Below are positions 1 to 9,002 of a stretch of DNA of 64,000 nt, piece after piece. Source of the DNA: Actinoplanes campanulatus (GTDB taxonomy: Bacteria > Actinomycetota > Actinomycetes > Mycobacteriales > Micromonosporaceae); assembly GCF_014647795.1 (NCBI RefSeq), contig NZ_BMPW01000001.1, positions 372,001 through 436,000 of the forward strand, read 5' to 3'. The notes under the pieces are model-generated. The model made no database searches. It had not been told where the DNA came from and saw only the letters and a program-made list of their open reading frames with translations. A program made the translations under genes and the position numbers. Position 1 is the stretch's first letter; the number at the start of each line of letters is the position of its first letter.

Positions 1-521
1 ATCGCCCGGCAGAGCGTCTCGACGAACGCCGTGTTGCCGGCCATGTGGTGCGCACGGTAATAGAGCACCGCCACGGTCGCCTCGCCGGTGGACTCCGCGC
101 GCGGCAGGAAGCCCCACTGCGGGCTCTCCACGGCCGGCGCGAACCCGTTGCCGGTCAGCAGCACCGTGTCGGAGAGGAAGTCGTGCAGCGAGACCAGATT
201 GTCCGCGCCGCCGTGCGCCAGATAGGCGTGCGCCTCGGCGGCCACCCCGGCGGGCACCGTGGACAGCTTCATCAACTCGGCGTCCGGCGCCTGCTCGCCA
301 CCCAGGACCACGACCGGCACGTCGCCCGCGAGCAGTGTGTCCAGCCCCTCCTCCCAGGCCCGGCGGCCGCCCAGGATGCGCACCACGACGAGGTCGGCCC
401 CGTCGAGCAGGGCGGGCAGATCGGCGACCGAGGTGCGGGCCGGGTTGGCCGGGCGCCAGGCCGAACCACTGGCCCGGGCGCTGAGCAGGTCGGTGTCGGA
501 CGTCGACAGCAGCAGAAACAC
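1..521 (-). CDS. cobN: Cobaltochelatase subunit CobN, N-terminal part (truncated by window edge)
   Basis: CobN is the large subunit of the ATP-dependent CobNST chelatase that inserts cobalt into hydrogenobyrinic acid a,c-diamide in aerobic cobalamin synthesis. Only the first 173 residues are inside the window; the family is about 1,200 residues. The protein opens with the typical VFLLLSTSDTDLL segment, followed by a region matching the Rossmann-like start of CobN (ADLVVVRILGG, VPVVVLGGE). I chose the GTG at 521 because it gives exactly this opening and has a purine-rich GAGGGGAGC ribosome-binding site just upstream. A cobalamin riboswitch lies directly upstream on the same strand, and cobG is divergent, both supporting the assignment. 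The length and motifs make another function unlikely. Confidence 0.9.
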   Translation of the reverse strand, partial: MFLLLSTSDTDLLSARASGSAWRPANPARTSVADLPALLDGADLVVVRILGGRRAWEEGLDTLLAGDVPVVVLGGEQAPDAELMKLSTVPAGVAAEAHAYLAHGGADNLVSLHDFLSDTVLLTGNGFAPAVESPQWGFLPRAESTGEATVAVLYYRAHHMAGNTAFVETLCRA

Positions 522-549
522 GCGCGCGCTCCCCTCGGGGTCCGCGCCC

Positions 550-705
550 CGGGTAGTCGGATGTCACGGCGACCGGAGTTCCTGGCTCCCAGGGCTCGAA
601 CTCCCTGGTGACAGTGGCGGGACCGCGCCGGAGTCACACCGGCTTCCTCCGCGGCGTCGCCGCTCGTGAGCCATAACTTTTCCGAACCCCGGTGTCCCAC
701 GTCAA
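550..705 (-). promoter_or_regulatory. Cobalamin (adenosylcobalamin-type) riboswitch in the cobN leader
   Basis: Reading the minus strand, the core reads GGAAGCCGGTGTGACTCCGG (about 627-646), immediately followed by GCGGTCCCGCCACTGT, the conserved B12-box region of cobalamin riboswitches. A GAGCCAGGAACTCC segment follows further downstream. It sits between the divergent cobG and cobN genes and is in sense only for cobN, so vitamin B12 is expected to shut down cobN expression. The outer boundaries are approximate because no folding was run. Confidence 0.88.
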
Positions 706-775
706 GGCCGAACGGCCGCTGTGACGCTGCCGACCCACCGAGAGGCGAAGGTGAATTCCTGTCGGCGGTCGGCCG

Positions 776-788
776 TAGTATCCGGGCC
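776..788 (+). promoter_or_regulatory. Probable -10 element giving a leaderless cobG transcript
   Basis: TAGTAT at 776-781 is followed seven bases later by the ATG at 789, so a transcript starting in the usual place would begin at or next to the start codon. No good -35 was seen (the region near 753-758 reads AATTCC). This is inference from spacing; leaderless mRNAs are common in actinobacteria. Confidence 0.45.
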
Positions 789-2267
789 ATGTCTCCCGTC
801 CGGACTTCCGACACCGACGCCTGTCCCGGCGCGCTGCGGCTGCACGCCGCCGCCGACGGGTTGCTGGCCCGGGTGCGGCTGCCCGGCGGGCTGCTGACCG
901 GCGCCCGGTTGCGCACCCTGCGCGAGCTGGCCGAGGAGTTCGGCGACGGCGCCCTGGAGCTGACCTCGCGGGCCAATCTCCAGCTCAGAGGTTTGTCGGC
1001 CATCGATGCCCCGGCCTTGGCGACCCGCTTGCGCGCCGCCGGTCTGCTGCCCTCACAGACCCACGACAATGTTCGGAACATCGCGTCGCCGCCGCTCCCG
1101 GGATCGACGATCCGCGCTCTGATACCGGCCTTGGATCGCGCCATCCTGGACGATCCCGTCCTGGCCGGCCTCCCCGGCAAGTTCCTGTTCGCGCTCGGCC
1201 ACGTCCCCCTGTCCCCCGACGTCGCCGCCGTCCCGGTCCCCACCGGCCCCACACCACCGGCGCCCACCATCCACGCAGGATTCGCCGGGTCGGGGGATCG
1301 GGGGCGCACGAGTGGCGGGCTGTTCGCGATCCGCTTCGCCGGGCACGACACCGGGCTCCGGGTGGAGGGCGACCGGGTGGTGCCGGCGCTGATCGCGGCG
1401 GCGCACGCGTTCCTCGCCGAGCGGGAGGAGCAGCGGGGTGACGGCCCGGCCGCGTGGCGGTTGCGGGAGCTGACCGACGGCCCGGCCCGCGTGTCGGCCC
1501 GGGTGGCCGGCGCACTCCGGTTGACGCCCGTCGCCCTCGCGGCGGCGGTGCCGGTCGAGGCCACCGACGCCACCGATCTGGTCGGCGTGGTGGCTCAGGA
1601 AGACGGGCTGGCCGCGGTGGGGGCGCTGGTGCCGTTGGGGCGCCTGACCGGCGTACCCCTCAGGGTTCTGGAGGAGGCCGATCAGCTGGTGGTGACCCCC
1701 TGGCGCGGGGTGATCGTGGCCGACCTGCCGCCGTCGGCGGCGCCGGGGTGGGCGGGCCGTCTGGCCGCGGCCGGGCTCGCGGTGGCCGCGGATTCGCCCT
1801 GGTCCGGGGTGACCGCCTGCGCCGGGCGGCCAGGGTGCGCGAAGTCGCTGGCCGACGTGCGCGCCGACGCCACCGCCACGGCCCGTTTCGTCGACGGCCT
1901 GCCGGTCCACTGGGTGGGTTGCGCCCGTGCGTGCGGCAGCCCGTCCGGTCCGCACGTCCGCGTCGAGGCCACCGCTGACGGCTACCTGGTCGCCCGCACG
2001 GACGGTGACCGATCCGGCCCAGCCCACCCACCGGGGACGACCAACGCGGAGAGCGACCGAAACGGCCCCACCCGGCCACCGGGAACGACCGGCTCGGAGA
2101 GCAGCCGATCCGGACTCGTCGGCCCACCGGGGATGTCCGGCGCGGAGGGTGACGGATCTGGACTGGTCGGCCCATCGACTGCCGGGGCGGGATCGCCGAG
2201 GATCAGCGGAGTCGGCACGGCCGTGACCGGGTTGGGGGAGATCGTGGCTGTGGCTAGGAGGCCCTGA
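789..2267 (+). CDS. cobG: Precorrin-3B synthase CobG
   Basis: CobG is the siroheme/[4Fe-4S]-related mono-oxygenase that converts precorrin-3A to precorrin-3B in the aerobic cobalamin pathway. The 492-residue protein shows the nitrite/sulfite reductase ferredoxin-like half repeats ([13 protein letters not shown] near the N-terminus, then a second half) and the cluster-binding cysteines in CAGRPGC and GCARACG near residues 345-385. The ATG at 789 is preferred over upstream in-frame starts because conserved sequence begins just after it and a -10 element lies 7 bases upstream. Residues about 407-465 are a degenerate 16-residue tandem repeat not expected in the family. The stop lies one base before cobH, so the two are co-translated. 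Confidence 0.9.
   Translation: MSPVRTSDTDACPGALRLHAAADGLLARVRLPGGLLTGARLRTLRELAEEFGDGALELTSRANLQLRGLSAIDAPALATRLRAAGLLPSQTHDNVRNIASPPLPGSTIRALIPALDRAILDDPVLAGLPGKFLFALGHVPLSPDVAAVPVPTGPTPPAPTIHAGFAGSGDRGRTSGGLFAIRFAGHDTGLRVEGDRVVPALIAAAHAFLAEREEQRGDGPAAWRLRELTDGPARVSARVAGALRLTPVALAAAVPVEATDATDLVGVVAQEDGLAAVGALVPLGRLTGVPLRVLEEADQLVVTPWRGVIVADLPPSAAPGWAGRLAAAGLAVAADSPWSGVTACAGRPGCAKSLADVRADATATARFVDGLPVHWVGCARACGSPSGPHVRVEATADGYLVARTDGDRSGPAHPPGTTNAESDRNGPTRPPGTTGSESSRSGLVGPPGMSGAEGDGSGLVGPSTAGAGSPRISGVGTAVTGLGEIVAVARRP
2007..2180 (+). repeat. 48-bp in-frame tandem repeat near the 3' end of cobG
   Basis: Three full units begin at 2007, 2055 and 2103, followed by a partial unit from 2151. Each encodes about 16 residues of the form DRSGP..PPGTT...ES. 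The period is a multiple of three, so the reading frame is kept. The encoded segment is Pro/Gly/Ser rich and falls after the last conserved CobG motif. Confidence 0.8.
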
Positions 2268-2268
2268 T

Positions 2269-2886
2269 ATGGAGTATGTGCGCGACGGCGCGGAGATCTA
2301 CCGGCGCTCGTTCGCCACGATCCGGGCCGAGGCGGACCTCTCGGGGCTGCCGGAGGACGTGTCGCGGGTGGTGGTCCGGATGATCCACGCCTGCGGGATG
2401 GTGGATCTGGTGGAGGATGTCCGGTTCAGTCCGGGTGTGGTCACCGCGGCGCGGAAGGCGCTGCTCGACGGCGCGCCGATCCTCTGTGACGCGGAGATGG
2501 TGGCGTCCGGGGTGACCCGGTCGCGGCTGCCGGCGGCCAACGAGGTGATCTGCACGCTGCGGGACCCGGCGGTGCCGGGGCTGGCCGCGGCGATCGGCAA
2601 CACCCGCAGCGCGGCCGCTCTCGACCTGTGGGGTGACCGGCTGGGCGGTGCCGTGGTGGCGGTCGGCAACGCGCCGACCGCGCTGTTCCGGCTGCTGGAG
2701 ATGATCGCGGCGGGCGCGCCCCGGCCGGCCGCGGTGCTCGGCATCCCGGTCGGTTTCATCGGTGCGGCCGAGTCCAAGGAGGCTCTCGCCGAGTCCGGCC
2801 TGGAGTACCTGATCGTGCGTGGCCGCCGGGGCGGCAGCGCCATCACCGCCGCCGCGGTGAACGCCCTCGCCTCCGAAGCGGAATGA
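2269..2886 (+). CDS. cobH: Precorrin-8X methylmutase CobH
   Basis: CobH moves the methyl group from C11 to C12, turning precorrin-8X into hydrogenobyrinic acid. The 205-residue protein matches the usual family length and carries family segments such as RMIHACGM (with the histidine associated with catalysis), ILCDAEMV, and [13 protein letters not shown] followed by [16 protein letters not shown]. It starts one base after cobG and precedes cobIJ, forming a cobG-cobH-cobIJ operon. The last six codons and the stop are the first, diverged copy of an 18-bp tandem repeat that continues downstream. Confidence 0.93.
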   Translation: MEYVRDGAEIYRRSFATIRAEADLSGLPEDVSRVVVRMIHACGMVDLVEDVRFSPGVVTAARKALLDGAPILCDAEMVASGVTRSRLPAANEVICTLRDPAVPGLAAAIGNTRSAAALDLWGDRLGGAVVAVGNAPTALFRLLEMIAAGAPRPAAVLGIPVGFIGAAESKEALAESGLEYLIVRGRRGGSAITAAAVNALASEAE

Positions 2887-2958
2887 GCCCCCGAAACGGA
2901 ATCAGCCCCCGAAACGGAATCAGCCCCCGAAACGGAATCAGCCCTCGAAACGGAATGA
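2869..2958 (+). repeat. 18-bp tandem repeat spanning the cobH stop codon
   Basis: Units of the form GAATCAGCCCCCGAAACG follow each other at 2881, 2899, 2917 and 2935. The last codons of cobH (from 2869) look like a diverged founder copy. The first unit carries TGA (the cobH stop); the following units carry TCA at the same place, so the frame stays open until another TGA near 2953. The segment fills most of the gap before cobIJ. Confidence 0.85.
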
Positions 2959-3022
2959 GGCGTCCGATGCGGCCGGAAGCCCTCTAAGCGGAATGAAGCG
3001 GAATAGGTCGGGAACGGAAGAG

Positions 3023-4678
3023 ATGACGAACCAGCCAGTAGGGAAGACCGGCCGCCTCTACGGGGTCGGGCTGGGCCCCGGCGACCCGGAGCTGGTCACC
3101 GTGAAGGCGGCCCGGCTGATCGCCGCGGCGGACGTGGTGGCCTATCACGCGGCCCGGCACGGGCGCAGCAACGCGCGCGCCATCGCGGCCGGCTACCTGC
3201 GGGAGGGCCAGATCGAGGAAGCCCTCATCTACCCGGTGACCACCGGGACGACCGACCATCCGGGCGGCTACCAGGGCGCCATCGACGACTTCTACGCCGA
3301 GTCGGCGGCCCGGCTCGCCGCGCACCTGGACGCCGGCCGGGACGTGGTGGTGCTGGCCGAGGGCGACCCGTTCTTCTACGGCTCCTACATGCACATGCAC
3401 AAGCGCCTGGCCGGCCGGTACGACACCACCGTCGTCCCCGGTGTCACGTCGGTCAGCGCCGCGTCGGCGGTGCTCGGCCGGCCGCTGATGGAGCGCGACG
3501 AGGTGCTCACCGTGCTGCCCGGCACGCTGGAGCCGAAGGATCTGGCGGAGCGCCTGGCCGCCACCGACTCGGCGGCCGTGATGAAGCTGGGCCGCACCTT
3601 CGAGGGTGTCCGGGAGGCGCTCACCGAGGCGGGCCGGCTCGACGACGCCTGGTATGTGGAGCGCGCCACCACCGGCCGGGAGCGTTCCGGCCCGTTGCGG
3701 GACGTCGACCCGGCCACCGTGCCGTACTTCTCGCTGGCCCTGTTGCCGAGCCCGGCCGCGACCGCGTTCGGGTCCGGCGCCGCGGCACCGGCCGGGTTCG
3801 CCGAGGCCCCGGCGGACACGACGTTCAACGGCACGGCCGCGGCGACGGCCGAGCCGGACGGCGGACTGGTCAGCCTGGAGGACGCGAACGCCGCCGCGCT
3901 GACGAGGTTCGCGAGCGGCGACGACCGCGGCACCGGCGGGGTGACGGTGGTCGGGCTGGGGCCGGGCGCCCGGCACTGGCTGACCCCGGAGGCGCAGGAG
4001 GCGCTGGCCGCCGCCGACGACCTGGTCGGCTACGGCCCCTATGTCGACCGGGTGCCGCCGAACCCTCGGCAGCGCCGGCACTCCTCCGACAACCGGGTCG
4101 AGGCGGAGCGCGCCGCGTTCGCACTGGACCTGGCGAAGGGTGGGCGCCGGGTGGCGGTGGTGTCGTCCGGTGACCCGGGGGTCTTCGCGATGGCCGCGGC
4201 CGTCCTGGAGGTGGCCGAGGACCCGCAGTGGCAGGACGTGCCGATCCGGATCATCCCGGGTCTGACCGCCGCGCAGGCGGTGGCGAGCCGGGCCGGGGCG
4301 CCGCTCGGGCACGATTTCTGCATCCTGTCGCTGTCGGACCGGCTCAAGCCGTGGTCGGTGATCGAGTCCCGGCTGGAGGCGGCGGCCGCCGCCGACCTGG
4401 TGATCGCCGTCTACAACCCGGCCTCGAAGAGCCGCCGGGCACAGCTGGTCCGGGCGCTGGAGCTGTTGCGTGGTCACCGCCGCCCGGGGACGCCGGTCGT
4501 GGTGGGCCGGGATGTGGGCGGGCCGGCCGAGTCGGTGCGGATCACCACCCTGGCCGCGCTCGATCCGGCCACCGTCGACATGCGCTGCCTGCTGATCATC
4601 GGCTCGTCGCAGACCCGTGCGGTCACCCGGGGCGACGGCACCACGGCCGTCTTCACGCCGAGGCACTATCCGGCCTGA
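3023..4678 (+). CDS. cobIJ: CobI-CobJ fusion: precorrin-2 C20- and precorrin-3B C17-methyltransferase
   Basis: One polypeptide of 551 residues carries two tetrapyrrole (SAM-dependent) methylase domains. Residues about 10-245 are CobI-like (YGVGLGPGDPELVTVKA, GDPFFYGSYMHMH, VPGVTSVSAASA). Residues about 300-550 are CobJ-like (VVGLGPGARHWLTPEA, SSGDPGVFAMA, IPGLTAAQAVASRAG). An Ala/Thr-rich linker joins them. It would C20-methylate precorrin-2, and C17-methylate precorrin-3B after CobG acts. CobIJ fusions are known in actinobacteria. ATG 3023 is preferred over an upstream ATG at 2993 because the conserved sequence begins close to it; the upstream codons lie in the degenerate repeat region. Confidence 0.92.
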   Translation: MTNQPVGKTGRLYGVGLGPGDPELVTVKAARLIAAADVVAYHAARHGRSNARAIAAGYLREGQIEEALIYPVTTGTTDHPGGYQGAIDDFYAESAARLAAHLDAGRDVVVLAEGDPFFYGSYMHMHKRLAGRYDTTVVPGVTSVSAASAVLGRPLMERDEVLTVLPGTLEPKDLAERLAATDSAAVMKLGRTFEGVREALTEAGRLDDAWYVERATTGRERSGPLRDVDPATVPYFSLALLPSPAATAFGSGAAAPAGFAEAPADTTFNGTAAATAEPDGGLVSLEDANAAALTRFASGDDRGTGGVTVVGLGPGARHWLTPEAQEALAAADDLVGYGPYVDRVPPNPRQRRHSSDNRVEAERAAFALDLAKGGRRVAVVSSGDPGVFAMAAAVLEVAEDPQWQDVPIRIIPGLTAAQAVASRAGAPLGHDFCILSLSDRLKPWSVIESRLEAAAAADLVIAVYNPASKSRRAQLVRALELLRGHRRPGTPVVVGRDVGGPAESVRITTLAALDPATVDMRCLLIIGSSQTRAVTRGDGTTAVFTPRHYPA

Positions 4679-4683
4679 GGCCG

Positions 4684-4717
4684 GTTGCAGATCGGGCGGC
4701 AGCACCCGTTCTGCAAC
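4684..4717 (+). terminator. Hairpin after cobIJ, probable terminator
   Basis: GTTGCAGATCGGG (4684-4696) pairs with CCCGTTCTGCAAC (4705-4717) with one mismatch and an 8-base loop. It lies 6 bases after the cobIJ stop. There is no T-run, as is common for actinobacterial hairpin terminators. Its outer arms share the GTTGCAG word with the palindrome at 4784-4802, so a regulatory role is also possible. Confidence 0.55.
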
Positions 4718-4783
4718 GCGCCCCGGACGGCGGCCGTCGGCATGCGCCGCCGTGATGAGGGGTGGGTGAGGGTCCGCTACCGG

Positions 4784-4802
4784 GCTGCAACCACGTTGCA
4801 GC
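4784..4802. promoter_or_regulatory. Palindrome GCTGCAAC-CAC-GTTGCAGC upstream of the glycosidase, putative operator
   Basis: Perfect 8-bp arms separated by three bases lie 86 bp before the start of the secreted glycosidase gene. TTGCAG-type half-sites are typical of LacI-family regulators of sugar genes (for example MalR-like sites in Streptomyces). No regulator gene is adjacent, so the assignment is inference from sequence form and position. Confidence 0.4.
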
Positions 4803-4887
4803 AGCGCAGTTCTCCGTACGACATGTGGAAGACCGAATAAGAGGGGGCGCGGTAAGGAAATCCACGAGATAAGGGGCTGACCACTCA

Positions 4888-6558
4888 GTGAGTACTGCTC
4901 GCAAGTTCGCTGCGATCCTGCTTTCCTCGCTGGTGCTTGTCCTCGCCCTGCCGACCTCCGGGGCCTTCGCGGCGCCACGTCCCTCGTCCAAGGTTTCCGC
5001 GTCGTCAAAGGCCACCGCGAAGAAGACCACCGCCAAGAAGACCAAGAAGGCCACCAAGAAGAAGGCCACCAAGAAGAAGGCCAGCGCCAAGAAGGCCAAG
5101 AAGGTCACCGCCAAGAAGGTCACCGCCAAGAAGGTCGCCCCCAAGGCGTCGGTGCAGCCGAAGGCGCCGGTCAAGTCGGCCGCCGTGCAGTCGGCCGCCC
5201 GGAAGACCCGGCTCGCCGCGGCGCTCTCCGCCAAGACCATCAACTACTACCCGTCGAACGCCGGCTGGTCGGCGATGTGGACCGGCTTCGACGCCGCCCG
5301 CATCGACGCCGACATGGCGAAGGCCGCCGAGCTCGGCGCCGACAACGTCCGGGTGATCATCTTCCCGCAGTCCTTCGGCTTCCCCCAGCCCAAGGCCGAG
5401 TACTCCGAACGGCTCCGCAAGTTCGTCAGCAGCGCCGACGCGCACGGCCTGACCGTCAAGTTCACCCTGTTCGACTGGTGGGCCGGCTACCAGGACGCGG
5501 CCGGCAGCGCCGCCTGGGCCAAGGCTGTGCTGGCGCCGTACGCGAACGACCCCCGGGTGCTCTCCGTCGAGCTGAAGAACGAGTTCGATGCCACCGACAC
5601 GGCGGCCGTGGCCTGGGTGCGCAAGTTGATCCCGGCGGTTCGCACCGCCGTACCGAACATGCCGTTGACCCTGTCGGTGGACGGTGGCGCGGGCGCGGCC
5701 GGCCTGGCCCGGATCAAGGCGTCGCTGACGTCGGCCCCGCTGGACTTCTACGACTACCACTTCTACGGCAACTCGGAGCGTGCCCACGCGGAGATCCGGC
5801 GCGCCCAGGCCGCGGTCAGCCCGTCGCCGCTGGTGATCGGCGAGACCGGGCTGAGCACGGCCGCCAACAGTGAGGGCGGGCAGGCCGCGTTCCTGGCCCG
5901 GGTGTTCGAGGCGGCCCGGGCGGCAGGGGTGAAGTCGGTGGCGCCGTGGACGCTGTACGACTTCAGCACGGGCGCGATCCCGTCCAACTCGCAGGTCTCC
6001 CGGATTCCGGCGCAGTACAAGTTCGGCCTGTACCGCGCGAACGGGACGGCCAAGCCCGCGGCCGCGGTGGTGCGCGCCGCCTGGGCCGGGCAGAAGCTGG
6101 ACAACAAGATCCTGGACCTCGGTTTCGAGTCGGTCGAGCCCGCCTCGCCGTGGCGGCCGTTCCTGTCCGAGGTCGGCACCGCCGTGCGGGCGAAGGGCGC
6201 GGGCCGGACCGGTTCCTTCTCGGCCCGGTTCCAGCAGACCGGCCGGAACGGCACCAACGTCCCGTCGATCCGCATCTCCCCGATCGCCCCGGTGACGGCC
6301 GGCGGCAAGTGGCACGCCGAGGCGTGGGCCCGCGGCGTCGACGTGACCGGCACCAACGAGATCGCGCTGAGCTGGTTCGACATCAACGACCGCTGGCTGG
6401 GCCAGACCAGCTCGAAGCAGGTCGCGAAGGGCACCAGCGGCTGGACCAAGCTGACCGTCGACGCGGTCGCCCCGGCCGGTGCGACGAGCGTCCAGCTTCA
6501 CCTCAAGTCGGGTGACAACCGCGGCACGGTCTGGTTCGACGACGTCTCGTTCTCCTGA
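4888..6558 (+). CDS. Secreted glycoside hydrolase (family-5-like barrel) with lysine-rich linker and C-terminal carbohydrate-binding-like domain
   Basis: The 556-residue product begins with a signal peptide (hydrophobic stretch, cleavage likely after AFA near residue 29). Residues about 38-95 are a Lys/Ala repeat (TAKK, KATKKK, KVTAKK) that looks like a histone H1 tail. A TIM-barrel cellulase-like domain follows (about 112-390). ELKNEFD holds the likely acid/base Glu232 and VIGETG the likely nucleophile Glu319, spaced as in clan GH-A. Residues about 405-556 resemble a beta-sandwich carbohydrate-binding domain (GFESVEP at its start, TVWFDDVSF at its end). Start is GTG 4888. It faces the exopolysaccharide operon and may trim or process that polymer; the substrate is unknown. 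Its 3' end overlaps the opposing gene by 61 bp. Confidence 0.75.
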   Translation: MSTARKFAAILLSSLVLVLALPTSGAFAAPRPSSKVSASSKATAKKTTAKKTKKATKKKATKKKASAKKAKKVTAKKVTAKKVAPKASVQPKAPVKSAAVQSAARKTRLAAALSAKTINYYPSNAGWSAMWTGFDAARIDADMAKAAELGADNVRVIIFPQSFGFPQPKAEYSERLRKFVSSADAHGLTVKFTLFDWWAGYQDAAGSAAWAKAVLAPYANDPRVLSVELKNEFDATDTAAVAWVRKLIPAVRTAVPNMPLTLSVDGGAGAAGLARIKASLTSAPLDFYDYHFYGNSERAHAEIRRAQAAVSPSPLVIGETGLSTAANSEGGQAAFLARVFEAARAAGVKSVAPWTLYDFSTGAIPSNSQVSRIPAQYKFGLYRANGTAKPAAAVVRAAWAGQKLDNKILDLGFESVEPASPWRPFLSEVGTAVRAKGAGRTGSFSARFQQTGRNGTNVPSIRISPIAPVTAGGKWHAEAWARGVDVTGTNEIALSWFDINDRWLGQTSSKQVAKGTSGWTKLTVDAVAPAGATSVQLHLKSGDNRGTVWFDDVSFS

Positions 6559-7712
6559 CCGGCACCGATCCGGGACAACAGGCGGGCGTACGCGTCGACC
6601 GTGCGCCCCCAGGAGGACGGATCGGTGTGCCGCCGCCCGGCCAGCCCGGCGGCCCGGACGATCGCCTGCCGCAGCTCGTCCGGGTCGGCGGCCGGCACCA
6701 GGACCGCGCCGCTGTACGCCTCGGCCGCCTCGACCAGCCCGCCGACCGCGGTCACCACCACCGGCAGGCCGTGGCTCATCGCGATGTGCAGCGGCCCGCT
6801 GGCCGAGCTGCGCCGGTACGGCAGCACCACCACGTCGGCGTTCGCGAAGTACTCGTCGACCTCGGCGTCGGCCACGTACCGGTTGACGAACGAGATCCGG
6901 TCCCGCACCGGCGAGGTGGCGATCATCTCGCCGGGCCGGGTCCAGCCCTCCCACGTCTCCCCCACCACGGTCAGGTGGTACCGCGGGCCCAGCGACGCGA
7001 ACGCCTCGATCAGATCCTCGAGACCCTTGTACGGCCGGATCGTCCCGAAGAACAGCAGGCGGTAGACGTCGTCGCCGGGTTCGCGTACCGGCCGGTCCGG
7101 CACGTGGTGGTCGAACGGACCGTGCAGCGCCACCTCGCACGGCACCCCGTCCAGCCGGTACGCCTCGTCGAGCGCCGCCTCGTCGTACCGGGAGTGGACG
7201 ACCACCCCGTCGGTGCGGCTCAGCATCGGGCGGATGCAGCGGCGCACGTACCGGGCCGCCCACCGGTGCCGGGCCTCCCCGGTGTCCTGCACCTCGTGGA
7301 ACTCCACGATCACCCGGATGCCGAGGGCCCGGGCCGCCAGGGTGAGTGCCAGGTAGGAGTGCAGGACCGTACCGGTCCACCACTGGAGCACCAGCACGTC
7401 CGGGCGGAACCGGCGCAGGAACGCCAATGCCCGGAACAGGCTCGGGACGGCGTACCAGTCGATGCCGTCGAAGACCCGTACGTCCTCGGAATAGCGCAGG
7501 TCGGCGAGAGAGTGACCGACGCGCTCACGCCCGGGGTAGAGCCGGGCCGGCAGCAGCCGGCGCATCAGGATCGTGCCGACCTCGTAGCGTTCCGCCAGCG
7601 CGTTGCTGAGCCGGCAGGTGTAGTAGCTGATCCCGGAGAGGAACCGCCAGCCCGAGCCGACCACCAGGATGCGGTCCGGACGGTCAGCGGGGGTGGGCCG
7701 CGATGCAGGCAC
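6498..7712 (-). CDS. GT4-family glycosyltransferase
   Basis: A 404-residue GT-B enzyme of the GT4 type: N-terminal Rossmann segment [18 protein letters not shown], acceptor-side [14 protein letters not shown], then [18 protein letters not shown] of the nucleotide-sugar-binding half and a C-terminal [18 protein letters not shown]. The usual EX7E pair is not obvious there, so it belongs to a divergent branch. GTG 7712 is chosen because GAGGAGGT lies 5 bases upstream; it overlaps the previous gene by 29 bp, indicating coupling. It is the last gene of the polysaccharide operon and overlaps the convergent glycosidase gene. Sugar donor and acceptor cannot be told from sequence. Confidence 0.82.
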   Translation of the reverse strand: MPASRPTPADRPDRILVVGSGWRFLSGISYYTCRLSNALAERYEVGTILMRRLLPARLYPGRERVGHSLADLRYSEDVRVFDGIDWYAVPSLFRALAFLRRFRPDVLVLQWWTGTVLHSYLALTLAARALGIRVIVEFHEVQDTGEARHRWAARYVRRCIRPMLSRTDGVVVHSRYDEAALDEAYRLDGVPCEVALHGPFDHHVPDRPVREPGDDVYRLLFFGTIRPYKGLEDLIEAFASLGPRYHLTVVGETWEGWTRPGEMIATSPVRDRISFVNRYVADAEVDEYFANADVVVLPYRRSSASGPLHIAMSHGLPVVVTAVGGLVEAAEAYSGAVLVPAADPDELRQAIVRAAGLAGRRHTDPSSWGRTVDAYARLLSRIGAGQENETSSNQTVPRLSPDLR

Positions 7713-8928
7713 GGTAGACCTCCTCGATCTTCGGTACGACGCGGGCCGCGGTGAACTCGAGGCCACGCTGCTTACCGGCGGCCCGCATCCGGGCGGCCAG
7801 GTCACGGTCGGTGAGCACGCGCCGCAGCGCGGTGTGCAGGGCGCCCGGGTCGCCGGGCGGGACGAGCAGGCCGCTCACGCCGTCCTCGACCACGTCGAGC
7901 AGGCCGCCCGCGGCGGACGCGACGAGCGGGACTCCGGCCAGCATCGCCTCGACCGCCACCTGGCCCATCCCCTCCATCAACGACGGAACCACCCCGGCGG
8001 CGGCGCCCCGCCAGGCGGCCATCACGCTGGGATGCGGCACATCGGTACGCAGGTGGACGCCGTCCGGGACGGGCGGGGTGTCGTCACGCTGAGTACCGAG
8101 GCAGACCAGCTCGGGCGGCTCGTCCGGGCCCTGCCAGTCGGCGCAGAGTTTCTGGTACGCGTCGAACAGCACGTCGATGCCCTTGTGCGGGCCGAGCTGG
8201 CCGACGAACAGCAGGTAGGGCCGGTCCGGCAGCCACTCCGGCCGCGGGGTGTCCCGGGCCAGCGCGTCCAGGCCGTCCGGGACCAGGCTGGAGATCACCT
8301 GTACCGGCAGGTCGCCGGGCAGCCGGGCCAGGTTCAGCGCCGACGCCACCGACGACGAGATCGCGGTGAGGACGTCGATGCCCCGGTGCCGCTGGGCTCG
8401 CAGACCGGCGGTGAGCAGGGCGGACCTCGGTGTGCCGTACTGCTCCGAGGCACACCGCACACACCGGCCCAGGGCCGGCCCGTCGCAGCGGCGGCCCTCC
8501 CGCGCGAACGTCTTGCGCACACACGTCAGCCCGAAGTCGTGGGCGGTGTGCACGTGCGGCAGCCCGTTCGGCCCGGAGCGCAGCGGCAGGTAGCTGTACA
8601 TCAGCCAGTCGTGGCTGTGCACCAGGTCGAACTCGTTCGCACGCAGCACCCGCGCGATCTCCGCGGTGGTCAGCGGGTCGGCGACGGTCGGATGGAACGG
8701 TTTCCGCGGATCCCGGTTCATCCCGGGCAGCAGGGTGTTGGCGACGCTGCGGACGCGGATCACGCGTACCCCGTTGATCATCTCGTCGTGCGGCGCCCGC
8801 GGCGTCGCCAGCGTGAGCACGGTGATCTCGTGCCCGCGGCGCACCATCTCCTCGCCGCTGGTGGCGATGCTGCGTTCCAGGCCGCCGATCACCGGCGCAT
8901 AGAGATTGGACAGGTGCAGGATCTTCAT
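7684..8928 (-). CDS. GT4-family glycosyltransferase with Cys-rich insert
   Basis: A 414-residue GT-B retaining glycosyltransferase. It starts [20 protein letters not shown], has the [14 protein letters not shown] and [14 protein letters not shown] acceptor-side motifs, [18 protein letters not shown], and the EX7E-containing [16 protein letters not shown] near residue 330. Four cysteines ([19 protein letters not shown]) around residues 135-165 could bind a metal. ATG 8928 has GGAG 7 bases upstream; longer in-frame starts would run into the preceding gene. It is part of the minus-strand polysaccharide operon between the flippase and a second GT4. Confidence 0.85.
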   Translation of the reverse strand: MKILHLSNLYAPVIGGLERSIATSGEEMVRRGHEITVLTLATPRAPHDEMINGVRVIRVRSVANTLLPGMNRDPRKPFHPTVADPLTTAEIARVLRANEFDLVHSHDWLMYSYLPLRSGPNGLPHVHTAHDFGLTCVRKTFAREGRRCDGPALGRCVRCASEQYGTPRSALLTAGLRAQRHRGIDVLTAISSSVASALNLARLPGDLPVQVISSLVPDGLDALARDTPRPEWLPDRPYLLFVGQLGPHKGIDVLFDAYQKLCADWQGPDEPPELVCLGTQRDDTPPVPDGVHLRTDVPHPSVMAAWRGAAAGVVPSLMEGMGQVAVEAMLAGVPLVASAAGGLLDVVEDGVSGLLVPPGDPGALHTALRRVLTDRDLAARMRAAGKQRGLEFTAARVVPKIEEVYRACIAAHPR

Positions 8929-9002
8929 CGGTTTTCTCCGGGTCGGTGGCTCGCCGCCGGCTTGCTGCCGCTTCTCAAACCCACGGGGTACGCCGTGAGC
9001 AC

